A program made the translations under genes and the position numbers. DNA of 61,273 nucleotides from Deltaproteobacteria bacterium (GTDB lineage Bacteria > Myxococcota_A > Polyangia > Polyangiales > Ga0077539). Where the stretch lies: the NCBI GenBank assembly GCA_947477565.1, contig CANJUR010000021.1:1-61273 (forward strand), given 5' to 3'. This document shows positions 33,898 to 45,145 of this stretch, piece by piece. Within the stretch, counting starts at the first letter, position 1. Each line of letters opens with the position of its first letter. The notes beneath the pieces were generated by a model, which saw only the letters and a program-made list of their open reading frames with translations, made no database searches and was not told the DNA's origin.

Positions 33898-34647
33898 TCA
33901 GTGACCGGGCGGGGGAGGCGGAGGCGCGGCGACGGCGGCATCACCGGCGCCTTCGGGGGCGGGCGGCGCCACGATGCCGATGAGCTCGATCTCGAAGTTG
34001 AGCGTCGCTCCCGGGGGGATGCCGCGCTGACCGCGGTCGCCGTAGGCGATGTCCGCCGGGCACACGAGGCGCGCCTTTCCGCCGACGCGGATGCGCTGGA
34101 CGCCTTCGGTCCAGCAGGGGACGACGCCGTTGAGGGGAAACTCCACCGGCTCGCCGCGGGTGTACGAACTATCGAACTCCGTGCCGTCGATGAGCGTGCC
34201 GCGGTAGTTTACGCGCACCGTGTTGGCCGGCGTCGGCGTCGGGCCGTTGCCCTCGCGCAGCGTGCGAAACACCAGCCCCGACGGCAGCCGCTCAGCACCC
34301 GTCTCGTGCGCTGCCGTGTCTGCGAAGGCACGCCCGCGGACCTTCTCCTGCTCCGAGCGACCCACCTGACGCGCCTGCGCCATCGTGTTGATGCGCGGGC
34401 CCCACTGGTTGAGCTCCACCAGCGGGTGCGCGCCGGTCACCTTGTCGGCGATGCCGCGCTGAACGACGGCCAACTCGGCGGGCGTCAGGCTGAAGTCGTC
34501 CATGCGCTGGCCCATCACCAGGCCGAGCGCGTAGAGGGTCTTCTGGTCATCGGTGGTCAGCGGGGCATTGGCCGCCGGGGCGGGCGCAGTGACCTTGGGC
34601 TTGCAGGCGCCGAGCACCAGCATCGTGCAGAGAATCCATCGTCGCAT
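33898..34647 (-). CDS. FKBP-type peptidyl-prolyl isomerase lipoprotein
   Basis: A 249-residue lipoprotein (lipobox LVLGACKP) with the Mip/FkpA plan. A helical N-terminal dimerisation region (LYALGLVMGQRMDDFSLTPAEL) is followed by a C-terminal FKBP domain (about residues 120-225: VRVNYRGTLIDGTEFDSSY, GVVPCWTEGVQRIRVGGKARLVCP, IAYGDRGQRGIPPGATLNFEIELI). It should assist folding of exported proteins. The tail is Pro-rich. The start at 34647 was chosen over the longer open frame because it opens the signal. Its promoter region faces the ABC-F gene end. Confidence 0.92.
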   Translation of the reverse strand: MRRWILCTMLVLGACKPKVTAPAPAANAPLTTDDQKTLYALGLVMGQRMDDFSLTPAELAVVQRGIADKVTGAHPLVELNQWGPRINTMAQARQVGRSEQEKVRGRAFADTAAHETGAERLPSGLVFRTLREGNGPTPTPANTVRVNYRGTLIDGTEFDSSYTRGEPVEFPLNGVVPCWTEGVQRIRVGGKARLVCPADIAYGDRGQRGIPPGATLNFEIELIGIVAPPAPEGAGDAAVAAPPPPPPGH

Positions 34648-34729
34648 TGTCTTACACCTCTCCGTAATTACCCGAGACAGCCGTGGTCGGCGAACGGGCG
34701 GCGCGGGGGAGTACCACAACGCCCGGCGA

Positions 34730-36349
<1,620 letters not shown>

Positions 36350-36629
36350 AATGGGGGCGCGCACATAGCGTTCCCATCGCCCCCAGCGCAAGCGCGGCGC
36401 CCCGCGACGTCAACCAACCCCGAGCGGGCGGGATGACGCATCGGGTGCGACTGTCCGAGCGCAGGTCCCGACACCCGGAAACTATTGTCCAGTGGGAGGA
36501 TCCTATGTAGCATCGCGGGGTCAATGCCTCAGGGGTTCCGTTTGAAACGAGGGTCGTCCGTACCCCCTCGTGCGTCGGTGAGTCGACGCGCCCGTTGAGA
36601 GGGATCCGGTCACGGTTGGAGGAATGCGA

Positions 36630-39503
36630 ATGGCGAAACAAAAATGGCTCGGCGGGCTCGTGGTCGGGGTTTCATTGGGGGTGCTGGGTTGTGGGGACGA
36701 TCCCGCGCCGCCGGTCGACAGCGGCACCGACCTCGGCGCGGCGGACTCGGGCGCAGTGGACGCAGGCACGACTGATGTGGGCCGGGTCGACACTGGGGCC
36801 GTGGACACTGGGGCCGTGGACACTGGGGCCGTGGACACTGGCGCCGTAGACACTGGCGCCGTGGACACTGGCGCCGTGGACGCGGGCAATCCCGACACTG
36901 GGGCCGTGGACGCGGGCACCCCCGACAGCGGGACTCCCGCCACCGCGCGCAGCACCCCGACCAACGGATCGGCGGTTGTGCTCACGCGCGACGACGCGAT
37001 CACCGTGGCGACCAACCGCACGGCCAACACCATCTCGATCTTCTCCAACACCCTCGGCGGCGCGACGCCCGCCGCGACCCGCACCGCGGTGATCCCCGCC
37101 GCCGCCACCGAGGCCGAGCCCTGGGCCGCGGTCATCGGCAACGACGACAACACGGCGTACGTGATCCTGCGCCGCACGCAGGAGCTCGTCCGCGTGAGCA
37201 GCCTGCGCTCGGTGCCCACCATCACCGCCCGCATCAATGTGGGCTCCGAGCCCACCGGCCTCGCCATGTCGCCGATGGGCGGCCACGTCTACGTCGCCAA
37301 CTGGGCCGACGGCACCGTCTCCGACGTCAACGTCACCGGCGCCACGATGACCGTCGCGCGCACCATCAACCTCAACCCCGCCCTCGGCGGCGCCGGCTCG
37401 CTGGGCCCGACGGTCACCGGCACCACCACCCGGCCGGGCCTCGCACACCCGCGCGCCATCGTCATCACCAACGACAACGACACCGACGAGAGTGACGAGA
37501 CCGTGTACGTCACGGAGTTCTTCGCGCAGCGCGTGCAGGCCGGGGTCACCCCCCCCCTCCCGTCGGACATCAGCCGCACGGACATCGACCACCGCGGCCT
37601 CGTCTACCACTTCAGCGTCGGCACACCGACGGTGAACACCATCACCCTGCCGCCCTTCACCACGACGGGCTTCGGCGCCTCGGGCTGCTTTCCCACGCAG
37701 CTCTACGCCGCCGCACTCAAGGGCCCGCGGCTCTTCGTGACCTCGGTGTGCGAGTCGCCCCGCGGAGCGGTCAACGCGCAAGAGAACCTCTTCGCCGCCA
37801 TCATGGTGGTCAACACCACCAGCAACGAGCCCGAGACGGCCAACCACGTCCTGCTCACCCGGCGGTTCCAGGATCGCTACGACGGCCCCACCCCGGCGAC
37901 TCCGGTGGTGCCGGACAACGCGGCCCGGCGCTTCCCGCTCGTCCCGAACGACATCTCCTTCGTGCCCAGCAGCAGCGTCGCTTACGTGTCCTCGTATGGC
38001 TCCGACGCGATCTTCCGCGTTCAGTTCGCCGCCGATGGCTCGCTCGTCGCCGTCGGCCAGGGGCCTGCGCAGCACTTCATCGACCTCGGCGGCGCCGCCG
38101 CCCCGGCGGGCCCCGGCCGCCTGCCCATCGGTATCGCCGTGGCCAACACCACCGCGGGCCGCGCCGTCGCCCTCAACGAGAACACCCGCAACCTCTCCCT
38201 CATCGACCTCGGGACGCAGGTCTCCGCGGCCGTCGTCGCGTCGGCCGATCCCCCTGCGGCCGGGCGCGCCACCAACAACAACCTCGGCCGCCGCTTCTTC
38301 GTGACGGGCCTCGGTCGCTGGTCGCGCAACGGCCAGGGCTGGGGCTCCTGCGAGGGCTGCCATCCCGACGGGCTCACGGACAACGTGACCTGGAGCTTCG
38401 CCGCCGGGCCGCGCCAGACCACCTCGCTCGACGGCACCTTCGACCGCAGCGGCGACCACCAGCGCATCCTCAACTGGACGGGCATCTTCGACGAGGTGCA
38501 CGACTTCGAGGGCAACACCCGCGGCGCCTCCGGCGGCGTCGGCGCGCTCGTGCACCGCAACAACGACGGCGCCACCCCGCCCGTCGTCAGCAACGCCGAC
38601 CGGATCATCAACGACGGCAGCGCCGTCACCGCCCCGCAGGTCGCCACCGCGACCCCGCAGGCGGGCCTGAACGGCTCGACCCGCTCCATCACGGCGGGCA
38701 CGCCCGGCATGGCGCCGGTGCGCTCGACCCTCGAGGACTGGGAGCAGATCGACCTCTACGTCCGCACCATCCGCCCGCCGCGCGCGCCGAGCACCCTCGT
38801 CGCTGACGACGTCACCGCGGGGCGCACGCTCTTCACCAACAACTGCGCCGGCTGCCACGGCTCGCCCGCGGGCTCCAACCTCTGGACCATCGCGCGGCGC
38901 TTCTATGAGCCCAACGAGGCCCGCAACAACCCGGTCACGGGCACCCTGCGAACCACCACGTACACGGGCTTCCCGACGGCCTTCGCGGCCCTCAACCAGC
39001 CCTCGGCCAACGGCGTCGGCGCCATCCCGGGCACGGCCCCCTTCCGCATCCTGGGCGCGACCATCACGGCCCAGGGCGCCGGCGGCGGCGACCAGATCAG
39101 CTGCATCCTCCGCTCCGTGGGCACCATCGGCGGCACCACCACGGCCCCGACCCCGGTGGCGCCCGCGGGCGTTCCCGTCTTCGAGGTGCGCGCCAACGGC
39201 ATGGCGGCGATGGGCGTGACGGGCTTCAACCCCCCGGCCCTCGTCGGCATGGGCTCGGGCGCGCCCTTCTTCCACGGCGGCAACGCTCGCACGCTGGAGG
39301 AGGCGCTCAACGACGTGTTCCGCTCGCATCACCAGGCGATGGCGGCAAACTTCCTCGACACCACGGACATCAACCGCGACCGCGACGTCCGTCAGCTCGT
39401 GGCCTTCCTGCTCTCCATCGACGACGACACCATGCCCGTCGCCCTGCCGGCCAACATCGCGGGCGTCGGCAACCCCGACCTCTGCCGTACCTTTACGCCG
39501 TGA
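36630..39503 (+). CDS. Large propeller/di-heme cytochrome lipoprotein
   Basis: A 957-residue lipoprotein (lipobox VLGCGDD) with a DTGAVDTGAVDTG-type linker. Residues about 110-560 resemble a YVTN-type beta-propeller (VYVANWADGTVSDV, VAYVSSYGSDAIFRVQ). C574-EG-C577-H578 and C739-AG-C742-H743 are heme c motifs, the first followed by PDGLTDNVTWSF as in MauG/cytochrome-peroxidase-like surface proteins. It is probably an outer-surface or periplasmic redox protein. The ATG at 36630, seven bases after GGAGGA, is preferred to the ATG at 36624, which touches the ribosome site. It is divergent from the ABC-F gene; no partner gene is adjacent. Confidence 0.8.
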   Translation: MAKQKWLGGLVVGVSLGVLGCGDDPAPPVDSGTDLGAADSGAVDAGTTDVGRVDTGAVDTGAVDTGAVDTGAVDTGAVDTGAVDAGNPDTGAVDAGTPDSGTPATARSTPTNGSAVVLTRDDAITVATNRTANTISIFSNTLGGATPAATRTAVIPAAATEAEPWAAVIGNDDNTAYVILRRTQELVRVSSLRSVPTITARINVGSEPTGLAMSPMGGHVYVANWADGTVSDVNVTGATMTVARTINLNPALGGAGSLGPTVTGTTTRPGLAHPRAIVITNDNDTDESDETVYVTEFFAQRVQAGVTPPLPSDISRTDIDHRGLVYHFSVGTPTVNTITLPPFTTTGFGASGCFPTQLYAAALKGPRLFVTSVCESPRGAVNAQENLFAAIMVVNTTSNEPETANHVLLTRRFQDRYDGPTPATPVVPDNAARRFPLVPNDISFVPSSSVAYVSSYGSDAIFRVQFAADGSLVAVGQGPAQHFIDLGGAAAPAGPGRLPIGIAVANTTAGRAVALNENTRNLSLIDLGTQVSAAVVASADPPAAGRATNNNLGRRFFVTGLGRWSRNGQGWGSCEGCHPDGLTDNVTWSFAAGPRQTTSLDGTFDRSGDHQRILNWTGIFDEVHDFEGNTRGASGGVGALVHRNNDGATPPVVSNADRIINDGSAVTAPQVATATPQAGLNGSTRSITAGTPGMAPVRSTLEDWEQIDLYVRTIRPPRAPSTLVADDVTAGRTLFTNNCAGCHGSPAGSNLWTIARRFYEPNEARNNPVTGTLRTTTYTGFPTAFAALNQPSANGVGAIPGTAPFRILGATITAQGAGGGDQISCILRSVGTIGGTTTAPTPVAPAGVPVFEVRANGMAAMGVTGFNPPALVGMGSGAPFFHGGNARTLEEALNDVFRSHHQAMAANFLDTTDINRDRDVRQLVAFLLSIDDDTMPVALPANIAGVGNPDLCRTFTP
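36786..36920 (+). repeat. 15-bp coding tandem repeat (GAVDT linker)
   Basis: About eight copies of a 15-base unit (GGGGCCGTGGACACT type) encode the spacer behind the lipobox. Runs of identical units and local variants (GGCGCC) indicate recent amplification. Confidence 0.85.
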
Positions 39504-39521
39504 CGTAATCCCCCGCGCCGC

Positions 39522-40775
39522 TCACTCCACCCCGCGCTGCTTCCAGAGCAGCTCGTCCCACTCCCGCCCCGGATCGCTATCCCACACGATGCCCCCGCCC
39601 ACCCCGTAGTGGGCGCCGGCCGCGTCCGTCACGAGCGTGCGAATCGCCACGGTCAGCTCCACCCGTCCGTCTGCGAAGACCAGGCCATACACCCCGGTGT
39701 AAAGCCCGCGCCGCTCGGCCTCGAGCGCGGCGATGGTGGCCATCGCGGCCAGCTTGGGCGCGCCGGTGACCGACCCGACGGGCAGCATCGCAGACAGCAT
39801 CGCGCGCGCGGGTAGCCCGGCGTCTACCTCTGCGCGCACCGTCGATACGAGGTGGTGCACGTACCGATGCGCCTCCACCCCACAGAGCACCGGGACGGTC
39901 ACACCGCCGACGTTCGCGACGCGCCCGAGGTCATTGCGGTGGACGTCGACGGCCATGGCGTTCTCGGCGCGCTCCTTCTCGTCGATGGCGAGCGCGGCGG
40001 CCTCGCGGGCGTCCTCCGTCGGGTCCGCGCGGCGCGGTCGCGTGCCTTTGATGGGGCGCGAAAAGGCGATGCCGGCGCGGCGGTCCCAGGAGAGGGCCAA
40101 TTCCATGGACATGGCAGCCACGCAGACGTCGCCGATGTTCACGACCATCGCGCGCGGGGCGTCGGAGCGGTGCACCCGATGAGCGATCGCCTCGGCGGAC
40201 ATCGTGGGCCGATGGATCATCCGTGCGGCGTTGACCAGGTACACCTCGCCGTCGCGAATGCGCTCGCGCACGGCACCGACCATGGCGGCGTGCGCAGTCT
40301 GATCGGTGGCGCTGGTGAAGGGCACAAGCGGAGGGTCATCGGACGACAGGTCCGCCGTCGGCGCGGGTTGCACCGTCACGCGCACGAGCAGCACCGACGG
40401 ACAGCGGTCGCCCGCCGGTCGCACGTCGATGACAGGCACCGGCGAGGCGGCGTGCCAGGCGGCGTCGTAGGTCGCCCAGACGACCGCGACGGGCGTATGC
40501 GAATCACCGTCGGGCGCGAGCGTGGCGTGCAGCGCGTCGAGGGCGTCACCGAGTGCTTCGAGGGCGCCCGCGGGGCGGTCACACGCCACGCGAAGGAGGG
40601 TCTCGGTGAGGGCGAGCGACCAGGCGCGGTCGTCGATGCGCACGGCGGCGGTGCGTTGCGTTCGGGCGGCATGGAGCCACCTCGCGAGGGCAAAGGATGA
40701 GCGGTCCAACGGGAGCGAACCCTGGCACGAATCGCCGAGAGCGGTGCATCGGGTCGATTCGCCCCAGGGACGCAC
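39522..40775 (-). CDS. pabB: Chorismate-binding enzyme, aminodeoxychorismate synthase component I-like
   Basis: A 417-residue chorismate-utilising enzyme. The C-terminal half has FSRPIKGTRPRRADP, ENAMAVDVHRNDLGRV, MLPVGSVTGAPKLAAM and YGVGGGIVWDSDPGREWDE, the usual active-site series. The pattern IKGTRPR favours PabB over anthranilate synthase, although the two are hard to tell apart. It would make 4-amino-4-deoxychorismate for folate. The N-terminal 150 residues are poorly conserved. The start is a GTG with no clear ribosome site and could lie further in. No pabA or pabC lies next to it. Confidence 0.82.
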   Translation of the reverse strand: MRPWGESTRCTALGDSCQGSLPLDRSSFALARWLHAARTQRTAAVRIDDRAWSLALTETLLRVACDRPAGALEALGDALDALHATLAPDGDSHTPVAVVWATYDAAWHAASPVPVIDVRPAGDRCPSVLLVRVTVQPAPTADLSSDDPPLVPFTSATDQTAHAAMVGAVRERIRDGEVYLVNAARMIHRPTMSAEAIAHRVHRSDAPRAMVVNIGDVCVAAMSMELALSWDRRAGIAFSRPIKGTRPRRADPTEDAREAAALAIDEKERAENAMAVDVHRNDLGRVANVGGVTVPVLCGVEAHRYVHHLVSTVRAEVDAGLPARAMLSAMLPVGSVTGAPKLAAMATIAALEAERRGLYTGVYGLVFADGRVELTVAIRTLVTDAAGAHYGVGGGIVWDSDPGREWDELLWKQRGVE

Positions 40776-41158
40776 CGAAGTACGAATTGGACGTTTGCGT
40801 CCTGAACTGCTCCCTCGCCGTTCTGTCGTGTGCAGCGAATCCGCGCAGTGATGGCGGGAGGTGGGTCGTTGGATGCCCTGTGTTCAGAGATCCTGACCTG
40901 CGATCGAATTCTCTAGCGATTTCGATACGTCCGGAAGCGGCATCGCGCATTCGATGGGATGCCATTTCCGGCCATGCATCGAAGCCCGCGCGACCTCACC
41001 CCGCGCTACCGCGCGCCCCCTCATCCCCGGAGCTGATGCTTGACCCCATCTTCGGGGTTCGTTCGGCCGCCGCCCGCGGGCTGAATCACCGGTGCTTCCG
41101 AACCTCCCTCGATGCCACGTCCATCCATCTCGACGGCCGACAACATCACCCCACCCGC
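40776..41158. other. Intergenic region with dispersed repeat copy
   Basis: A 383-base gap between two minus-strand genes. It contains a lower-GC part (40800-40970) without a recognisable gene and a copy of the dispersed repeat from about 40973. It probably also holds the pabB promoter. Confidence 0.55.
40973..41060 (+). repeat. Dispersed intergenic repeat, copy 3
   Basis: It reads CATGCATCGAAGCCCGCGCG, then ACCTCACCCCGCGCTACCGC, and after a short gap GGAGCTGATGCTTGACCCC and ATCTTCGGGG. The first two blocks match the copies at 560-530 (minus) and 44932; the last matches the copies at 187 and 490. Confidence 0.6.
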
Positions 41159-42679
41159 TCACTCCAGATTCAAGAACGTCCGGATGCGCTGGAAGAGGTC
41201 GCCCTCGTCGCCCTCCTGCCCTTTGTGGGCGGCCTCGGCGTCGAGGCCATCGCGTGCCGTCTGCAGCTCCGCTGCGCGCGTCGCGAGCACCTCCGCGAAG
41301 TGCGTCACAAGCTCCGGCCGCCGCGCCAGTACCCGCTGAAACGCCGAGCTGTCCAGGCGGAAGCACTCCACGTCCGTCGCCGCCGTCACCGTCGCCGCCC
41401 GCGGCGCGCCGGTGAGCAGCGACATCTCGCCGAACAGCGTCGGCGACACCAGTCGCGTCACTTCACGCACGTTCGTGCCCTCGCGAATCTGCACCGCCAC
41501 GGTGCCCTCCTCTACGAGGTACAGCCAGTGCGCCGTGGCACCCTGCCGGGTGATCACCTCGCCCGCGGTGAAAGGCGCGTACCGCAGCGCGCGGGCCAGT
41601 TCGTCAAACTCTGCTTCCTCCAGCGTGTTGAAGAACCCGACGGACTTGAGCGCCTCCTTGCGCCGCTCGGCCTGCCGCGCGGTCTTCACCAACGGCGCAT
41701 CCGGCGCCTCCTGCGCCACGGTCAGCGAGTGCGACGGCGTCGCCAGTTTGATGTCCGCCCGCTGGAGCGCGAAGTAGATCCGCGTGCGCACATCCGAGTC
41801 CGTGCCGTCGTCCGCGGCGAGGTCCGTCAGCCAATAGCGGAGCGCGTATTTGCCGTAGGTGTCGGTCATGTCCATCAGCACGCAGTTCGGCGTCGGCTCC
41901 GTCGCCACGCGCGCTAGCTCGGCCCCGCGCATCGCCGTCTGCACCACCTCGATGACGTCCGATGGCTGGTGTTGCCAATCGACGTTGAAGTACACCCAGC
42001 GACGCCAAAGCTGCGGCTGTCCCCCGCGGCGTCCCAGCACCGTCACCGGGTTGCGAAGCAACATCAGGTTGGGCACCAGGATCGTCTCCCAGTTGCGCGT
42101 CTCGATCGCCGTGTAGCGCCAGCTCACCTCGACGACGCGCCCGATGAGGTCGTTGACGCGAATCCAGTCGCCGACGTTGATGGAGGTGTCCACCTGCAGC
42201 GAGAGTCCGCTGGCGATGTTGCCGATCACGTCCTGCAGCGAGAACCCGAGCACCGCCGTGATCACCGCGCTGGTCGCGATGAGGCCCGAAAGGTTTGCCC
42301 CCGCGCGGCTGGCGACGGTCACCGCGGCGAGCACCGAGATCAGCCCCACGAGCACGTCCTCGACGATGCGCGGAACCGTCATCCGCATCCTCCCGAGCAC
42401 GCCGTGGAAGACCACGGACATCCCCGCGCCGACGGCGGTCACCGCGCCGAACACCCACGACACGGTGCGAAACTCGTTGTGAATGTCAGGCTCGTGGGTG
42501 TGCAGCGCAGCGTCGATGACGAGCGACACAAGGTGCCCGACGAGCCAGAACGACAGCATCCGCATCCGTCGGGGGTGCGTCCCGCCGCGCCGCGTGAGCA
42601 CCGCCAGCGCGAACGCCCCGAGCAGCCATGCCGTGTGCGCCGAAAGCGCTCCCTGCCACAACACCGAGAAGAAGCTCAT
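41159..42679 (-). CDS. MscS-type channel fused to a cyclic nucleotide-binding domain
   Basis: A 506-residue inner-membrane protein. About four transmembrane helices occupy residues 5-150, ending with the pore helix region (ITAVLGFSLQDVIGNIASGL). The MscS beta domain (VGDWIRVNDLIGRVVEVSWRYTAIETRNWETILVPN) and an alpha/beta domain follow. A cyclic nucleotide-binding domain (about residues 365-480: EVITRQGATAHWLYLVEEGTVAV, LFGEMSLLTGAPRAATVTA) ends the chain. The PRAATV Arg is the usual phosphate contact. Family members release solutes on hypo-osmotic shock; the extra domain suggests gating by cAMP or cGMP. It is divergent from the ABC pair. Confidence 0.9.
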   Translation of the reverse strand: MSFFSVLWQGALSAHTAWLLGAFALAVLTRRGGTHPRRMRMLSFWLVGHLVSLVIDAALHTHEPDIHNEFRTVSWVFGAVTAVGAGMSVVFHGVLGRMRMTVPRIVEDVLVGLISVLAAVTVASRAGANLSGLIATSAVITAVLGFSLQDVIGNIASGLSLQVDTSINVGDWIRVNDLIGRVVEVSWRYTAIETRNWETILVPNLMLLRNPVTVLGRRGGQPQLWRRWVYFNVDWQHQPSDVIEVVQTAMRGAELARVATEPTPNCVLMDMTDTYGKYALRYWLTDLAADDGTDSDVRTRIYFALQRADIKLATPSHSLTVAQEAPDAPLVKTARQAERRKEALKSVGFFNTLEEAEFDELARALRYAPFTAGEVITRQGATAHWLYLVEEGTVAVQIREGTNVREVTRLVSPTLFGEMSLLTGAPRAATVTAATDVECFRLDSSAFQRVLARRPELVTHFAEVLATRAAELQTARDGLDAEAAHKGQEGDEGDLFQRIRTFLNLE

Positions 42680-42760
42680 CGACGCGCACGCTACCGTGGC
42701 CCGCGCGTCGGCGTTGCCCTCGACCGCGGTTGCCCTGCATCCTCCGCGGCCGCCAACGCC

Positions 42761-43495
42761 ATGAGTGAACCCACTGTTTTGACGCCCGATCCGACCGCCG
42801 GGGCTGTCCCCGAGATCGCCCTGCGCGATGTTCGAAAGCGCTATCCGGGCGGGCGCGCGGCGCTCGACGGCGTGTCGCTCGCCATCGCCCCGGGGGAGCT
42901 TGTCGCCGTCACCGGGCGATCGGGGTCGGGCAAGAGCACGCTGCTCCACGTGGCAGGCGCCCTCGACCGTGACTTCGAGGGCGAGGTTCGGGTGCTCGGG
43001 CGCTCGCTCTCGACGCTCTCCGACGCCGAGGCCGCGGCGCTGCGTCACGCCTCCATCGGGTACGTCTTCCAGGCGTTTCACCTTGTCGCTGCGTGGACCG
43101 TGCGGCAAAACGTCGCTCTGCCCGCAAGCTTCGCCCCAGCTCCGGTGCCCGACCTCGCGGCGCGGGTCGATCGCTGGCTCGAGCGCGTCGGTCTTGCGGG
43201 CCGCGGCGACGACCTGCCGACGGCACTCTCCGGCGGCCAGCGGCAGCGGGTGGCCATCGCGCGCGCACTGCTGATGGAGCCGCGCATTCTGCTCTGCGAC
43301 GAGCCCACCGGGAGCCTCGACGCGGAGACCGGCGCGTCCATCCTGGGGTTGTTTCAATCGTTGCACGAGGAGCGGTCGATGACGGTGCTGCTGGTGACTC
43401 ACGAGGCCCGCGCGACGGCCATCGCGACGCGGGTGCTCACGCTCGCGGACGGCAAACTGGTCGACGACGTGGTGCAGTCGCGGGGCGCAGCGTGA
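42761..43495 (+). CDS. ABC transporter ATP-binding protein, MacB/LolD type
   Basis: A 244-residue ATPase. Walker A is GRSGSGKST, the signature [15 protein letters not shown] and Walker [13 protein letters not shown], with [16 protein letters not shown] (Q-loop) typical of the LolD/MacB/FtsE group. It pairs with the permease that begins inside its last codons (GTGA overlap). It probably powers mechanotransmission across the envelope rather than import. The start ATG at 42761 precedes a short 20-residue extension. Confidence 0.92.
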   Translation: MSEPTVLTPDPTAGAVPEIALRDVRKRYPGGRAALDGVSLAIAPGELVAVTGRSGSGKSTLLHVAGALDRDFEGEVRVLGRSLSTLSDAEAAALRHASIGYVFQAFHLVAAWTVRQNVALPASFAPAPVPDLAARVDRWLERVGLAGRGDDLPTALSGGQRQRVAIARALLMEPRILLCDEPTGSLDAETGASILGLFQSLHEERSMTVLLVTHEARATAIATRVLTLADGKLVDDVVQSRGAA

Positions 43496-44910
43496 GAACC
43501 CGCGCGCTGCTCTCCCTCGTCGGCCGTGACCTTCGGCGCTCGATGCGAACGTTCTGGGTCGCGGCGCTGGGCATCGCCGCGGGGGTTGCGACGCTGACGT
43601 TTTTCCTCGCGCTGGCGTCGGGGATGCGTGCGGTGGTGTTCGGAAAGATTCTCCCGCTCGACCAGGTGGAGGTGATTCCGCCCGAGAGCAGCGTCGGGTC
43701 GGTGTTTTCGATGCTGGGCGCGCGCCCGCCGGGCATCGACGAGGCCCAGGCCCAGGCGCTGCGCCGCGCAGATGGGGTGCGCCTCGCGCTGCCGCGGCTC
43801 CGGCTGGCGTTTCCGACCTCCGGGCGCGGCGGGCGCGCGATGTTTGGGCGCGATGTCGGCGCGGGGGAAATTCCCGCCGATGGGGTAGACCCGTCGATGG
43901 TGCGCGCCGATCTGCGCGCGGGGACGGCCTTCGATGATCCAAGCGCTCGCGCGAGCCATCGGGCGTGCGCGACGGATGCCGACTGCGGCGTCGCGAGCGG
44001 GGAGTACTGCGACCTCGTGGCGCTGCCGCAATCGGGGCAGCCGCGGCCTGCGGGGGAGTGCTCACCGCCCATCCCCGCGGTCGTGTCACCGTACCTGGTG
44101 GAGGTCTTCAACGGGGCGATCGCGCCGGCGCACGGACTGCCACGCCTCGGGGAGATGCTGCTCCGGCAGGCCGAGGGGTTGATCCTGGAGTGGGACCTCG
44201 GGCGCGCAGGCCTCGGGGCAGCGCGGCAGGGGACGCCGCGGAGGGTGCACGCAAAGCTGGTGGGCGTATCGCCCCGGGCGATGGACCTCGGGGTGACGAT
44301 TCCGATGTCGGTCGCGCGGAGGCTCAACCGCGAGTACGCGGGCGAAGACGCGGCGACGCGGTACTCGTCGGTGGTGGTGTACCTCCGCGACCCGTCGTGG
44401 ATGACGGAGGTCGCCGCGCGGGTGCGGGCCGAGGGCCTGGAGGTGCGCACGCGCGGGGCCGAGCAGATGGGGCTCCTGGCGACGGCGGTGACGGTGATCC
44501 TGTCGCTGGCGAGCGTGGTGACGGTGCTGGTGGCGGCGCTCAACATCGCGCACGGGTTTGCGGCGATGATCAGCGAGCGGCAGGGGGAGTTGGGGCTCCT
44601 TCGGGCGCTGGGCGCGACGCGGCGCGACGTGCGCTGGTTGCTGGTGTTGGAAGCCGCGGCGATCGGCGCGGGCGCGGCTTCGCTGGGCGTCGGGCTGGCG
44701 CGGCTCGGGGGGTGGGCCTGCGATCTCGTGGCGCGCACGCGGCTGCCGGATTTCCCCTTCAAGCCCGACACATGGTTCGTGTTTGGGTGGAGGTCCGTGC
44801 TCGGGGTGCTGCTCTTCGGGGTGGCGGCGTGCGTGCTGGCGGCGCTGCGTCCGGCGTGGCGTGCTGCGAAGATCGACCCCGCGGCGGCGCTCTCTGGCGG
44901 CGTGGGCTAA
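43492..44910 (+). CDS. FtsX/MacB-like permease
   Basis: A 472-residue permease beginning with GTG overlapped with the ATPase stop. One N-terminal transmembrane helix (FWVAALGIAAGVATLTFFLAL), a large periplasmic domain (about residues 45-320) and three C-terminal helices with the FtsX signature (GELGLLRALGATRRDVRWLLVLEAAAIGAGA) give the MacB plan. The periplasmic domain carries a small Cys cluster (HRACATDADCGVASGEYC and a later C) resembling the CxxDxDC units of this organism's secreted lipoproteins. Substrates could be lipoproteins, peptides or drugs. No membrane-fusion protein gene is adjacent. Confidence 0.88.
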   Translation: MRTRALLSLVGRDLRRSMRTFWVAALGIAAGVATLTFFLALASGMRAVVFGKILPLDQVEVIPPESSVGSVFSMLGARPPGIDEAQAQALRRADGVRLALPRLRLAFPTSGRGGRAMFGRDVGAGEIPADGVDPSMVRADLRAGTAFDDPSARASHRACATDADCGVASGEYCDLVALPQSGQPRPAGECSPPIPAVVSPYLVEVFNGAIAPAHGLPRLGEMLLRQAEGLILEWDLGRAGLGAARQGTPRRVHAKLVGVSPRAMDLGVTIPMSVARRLNREYAGEDAATRYSSVVVYLRDPSWMTEVAARVRAEGLEVRTRGAEQMGLLATAVTVILSLASVVTVLVAALNIAHGFAAMISERQGELGLLRALGATRRDVRWLLVLEAAAIGAGAASLGVGLARLGGWACDLVARTRLPDFPFKPDTWFVFGWRSVLGVLLFGVAACVLAALRPAWRAAKIDPAAALSGGVG

Positions 44911-44927
44911 GCCGGGATGCGGGGAAA

Positions 44928-44995
44928 CGGCGATGCGTCGAAGCCCGCGCGACCTCACCCCGCGCCGCCGCGCGCACCCTATCCCAGGAGCTTGA
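44928..44995 (+). repeat. Dispersed intergenic repeat, copy 4
   Basis: It reads GGCGATGCGTCGAAGCCCGC, then GCGACCTCACCCCGCGCCGC, matching copies 2 and 3 over about 45 bases. The downstream CATCTTCGG block is absent. It lies just after the FtsX-like gene. Confidence 0.6.
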
Positions 44996-45145
44996 AGACC
45001 TCCTTCAACAAGCTCATGCCAGCCGTTGGGGCTGGCACCGCAGACTTGCAGGCGTCCGTCGCATCCGGGGTTGATCTCGACACGATCGTTCGTTGTCCCG
45101 CATGGTGCGTGGGCGACGAAGCCCGAGACGGAGGAGGGACCACGG

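Noticed and set aside
33699..33983. 94-codon gene after the DUF429 gene
   Set aside because: It has no ribosome site and its second half is antisense to the FKBP gene.
36672..39332. 886-codon minus-strand frame
   Set aside because: It is a low-complexity antisense shadow of the 36630 cytochrome lipoprotein, whose heme motifs and lipobox decide the strand.
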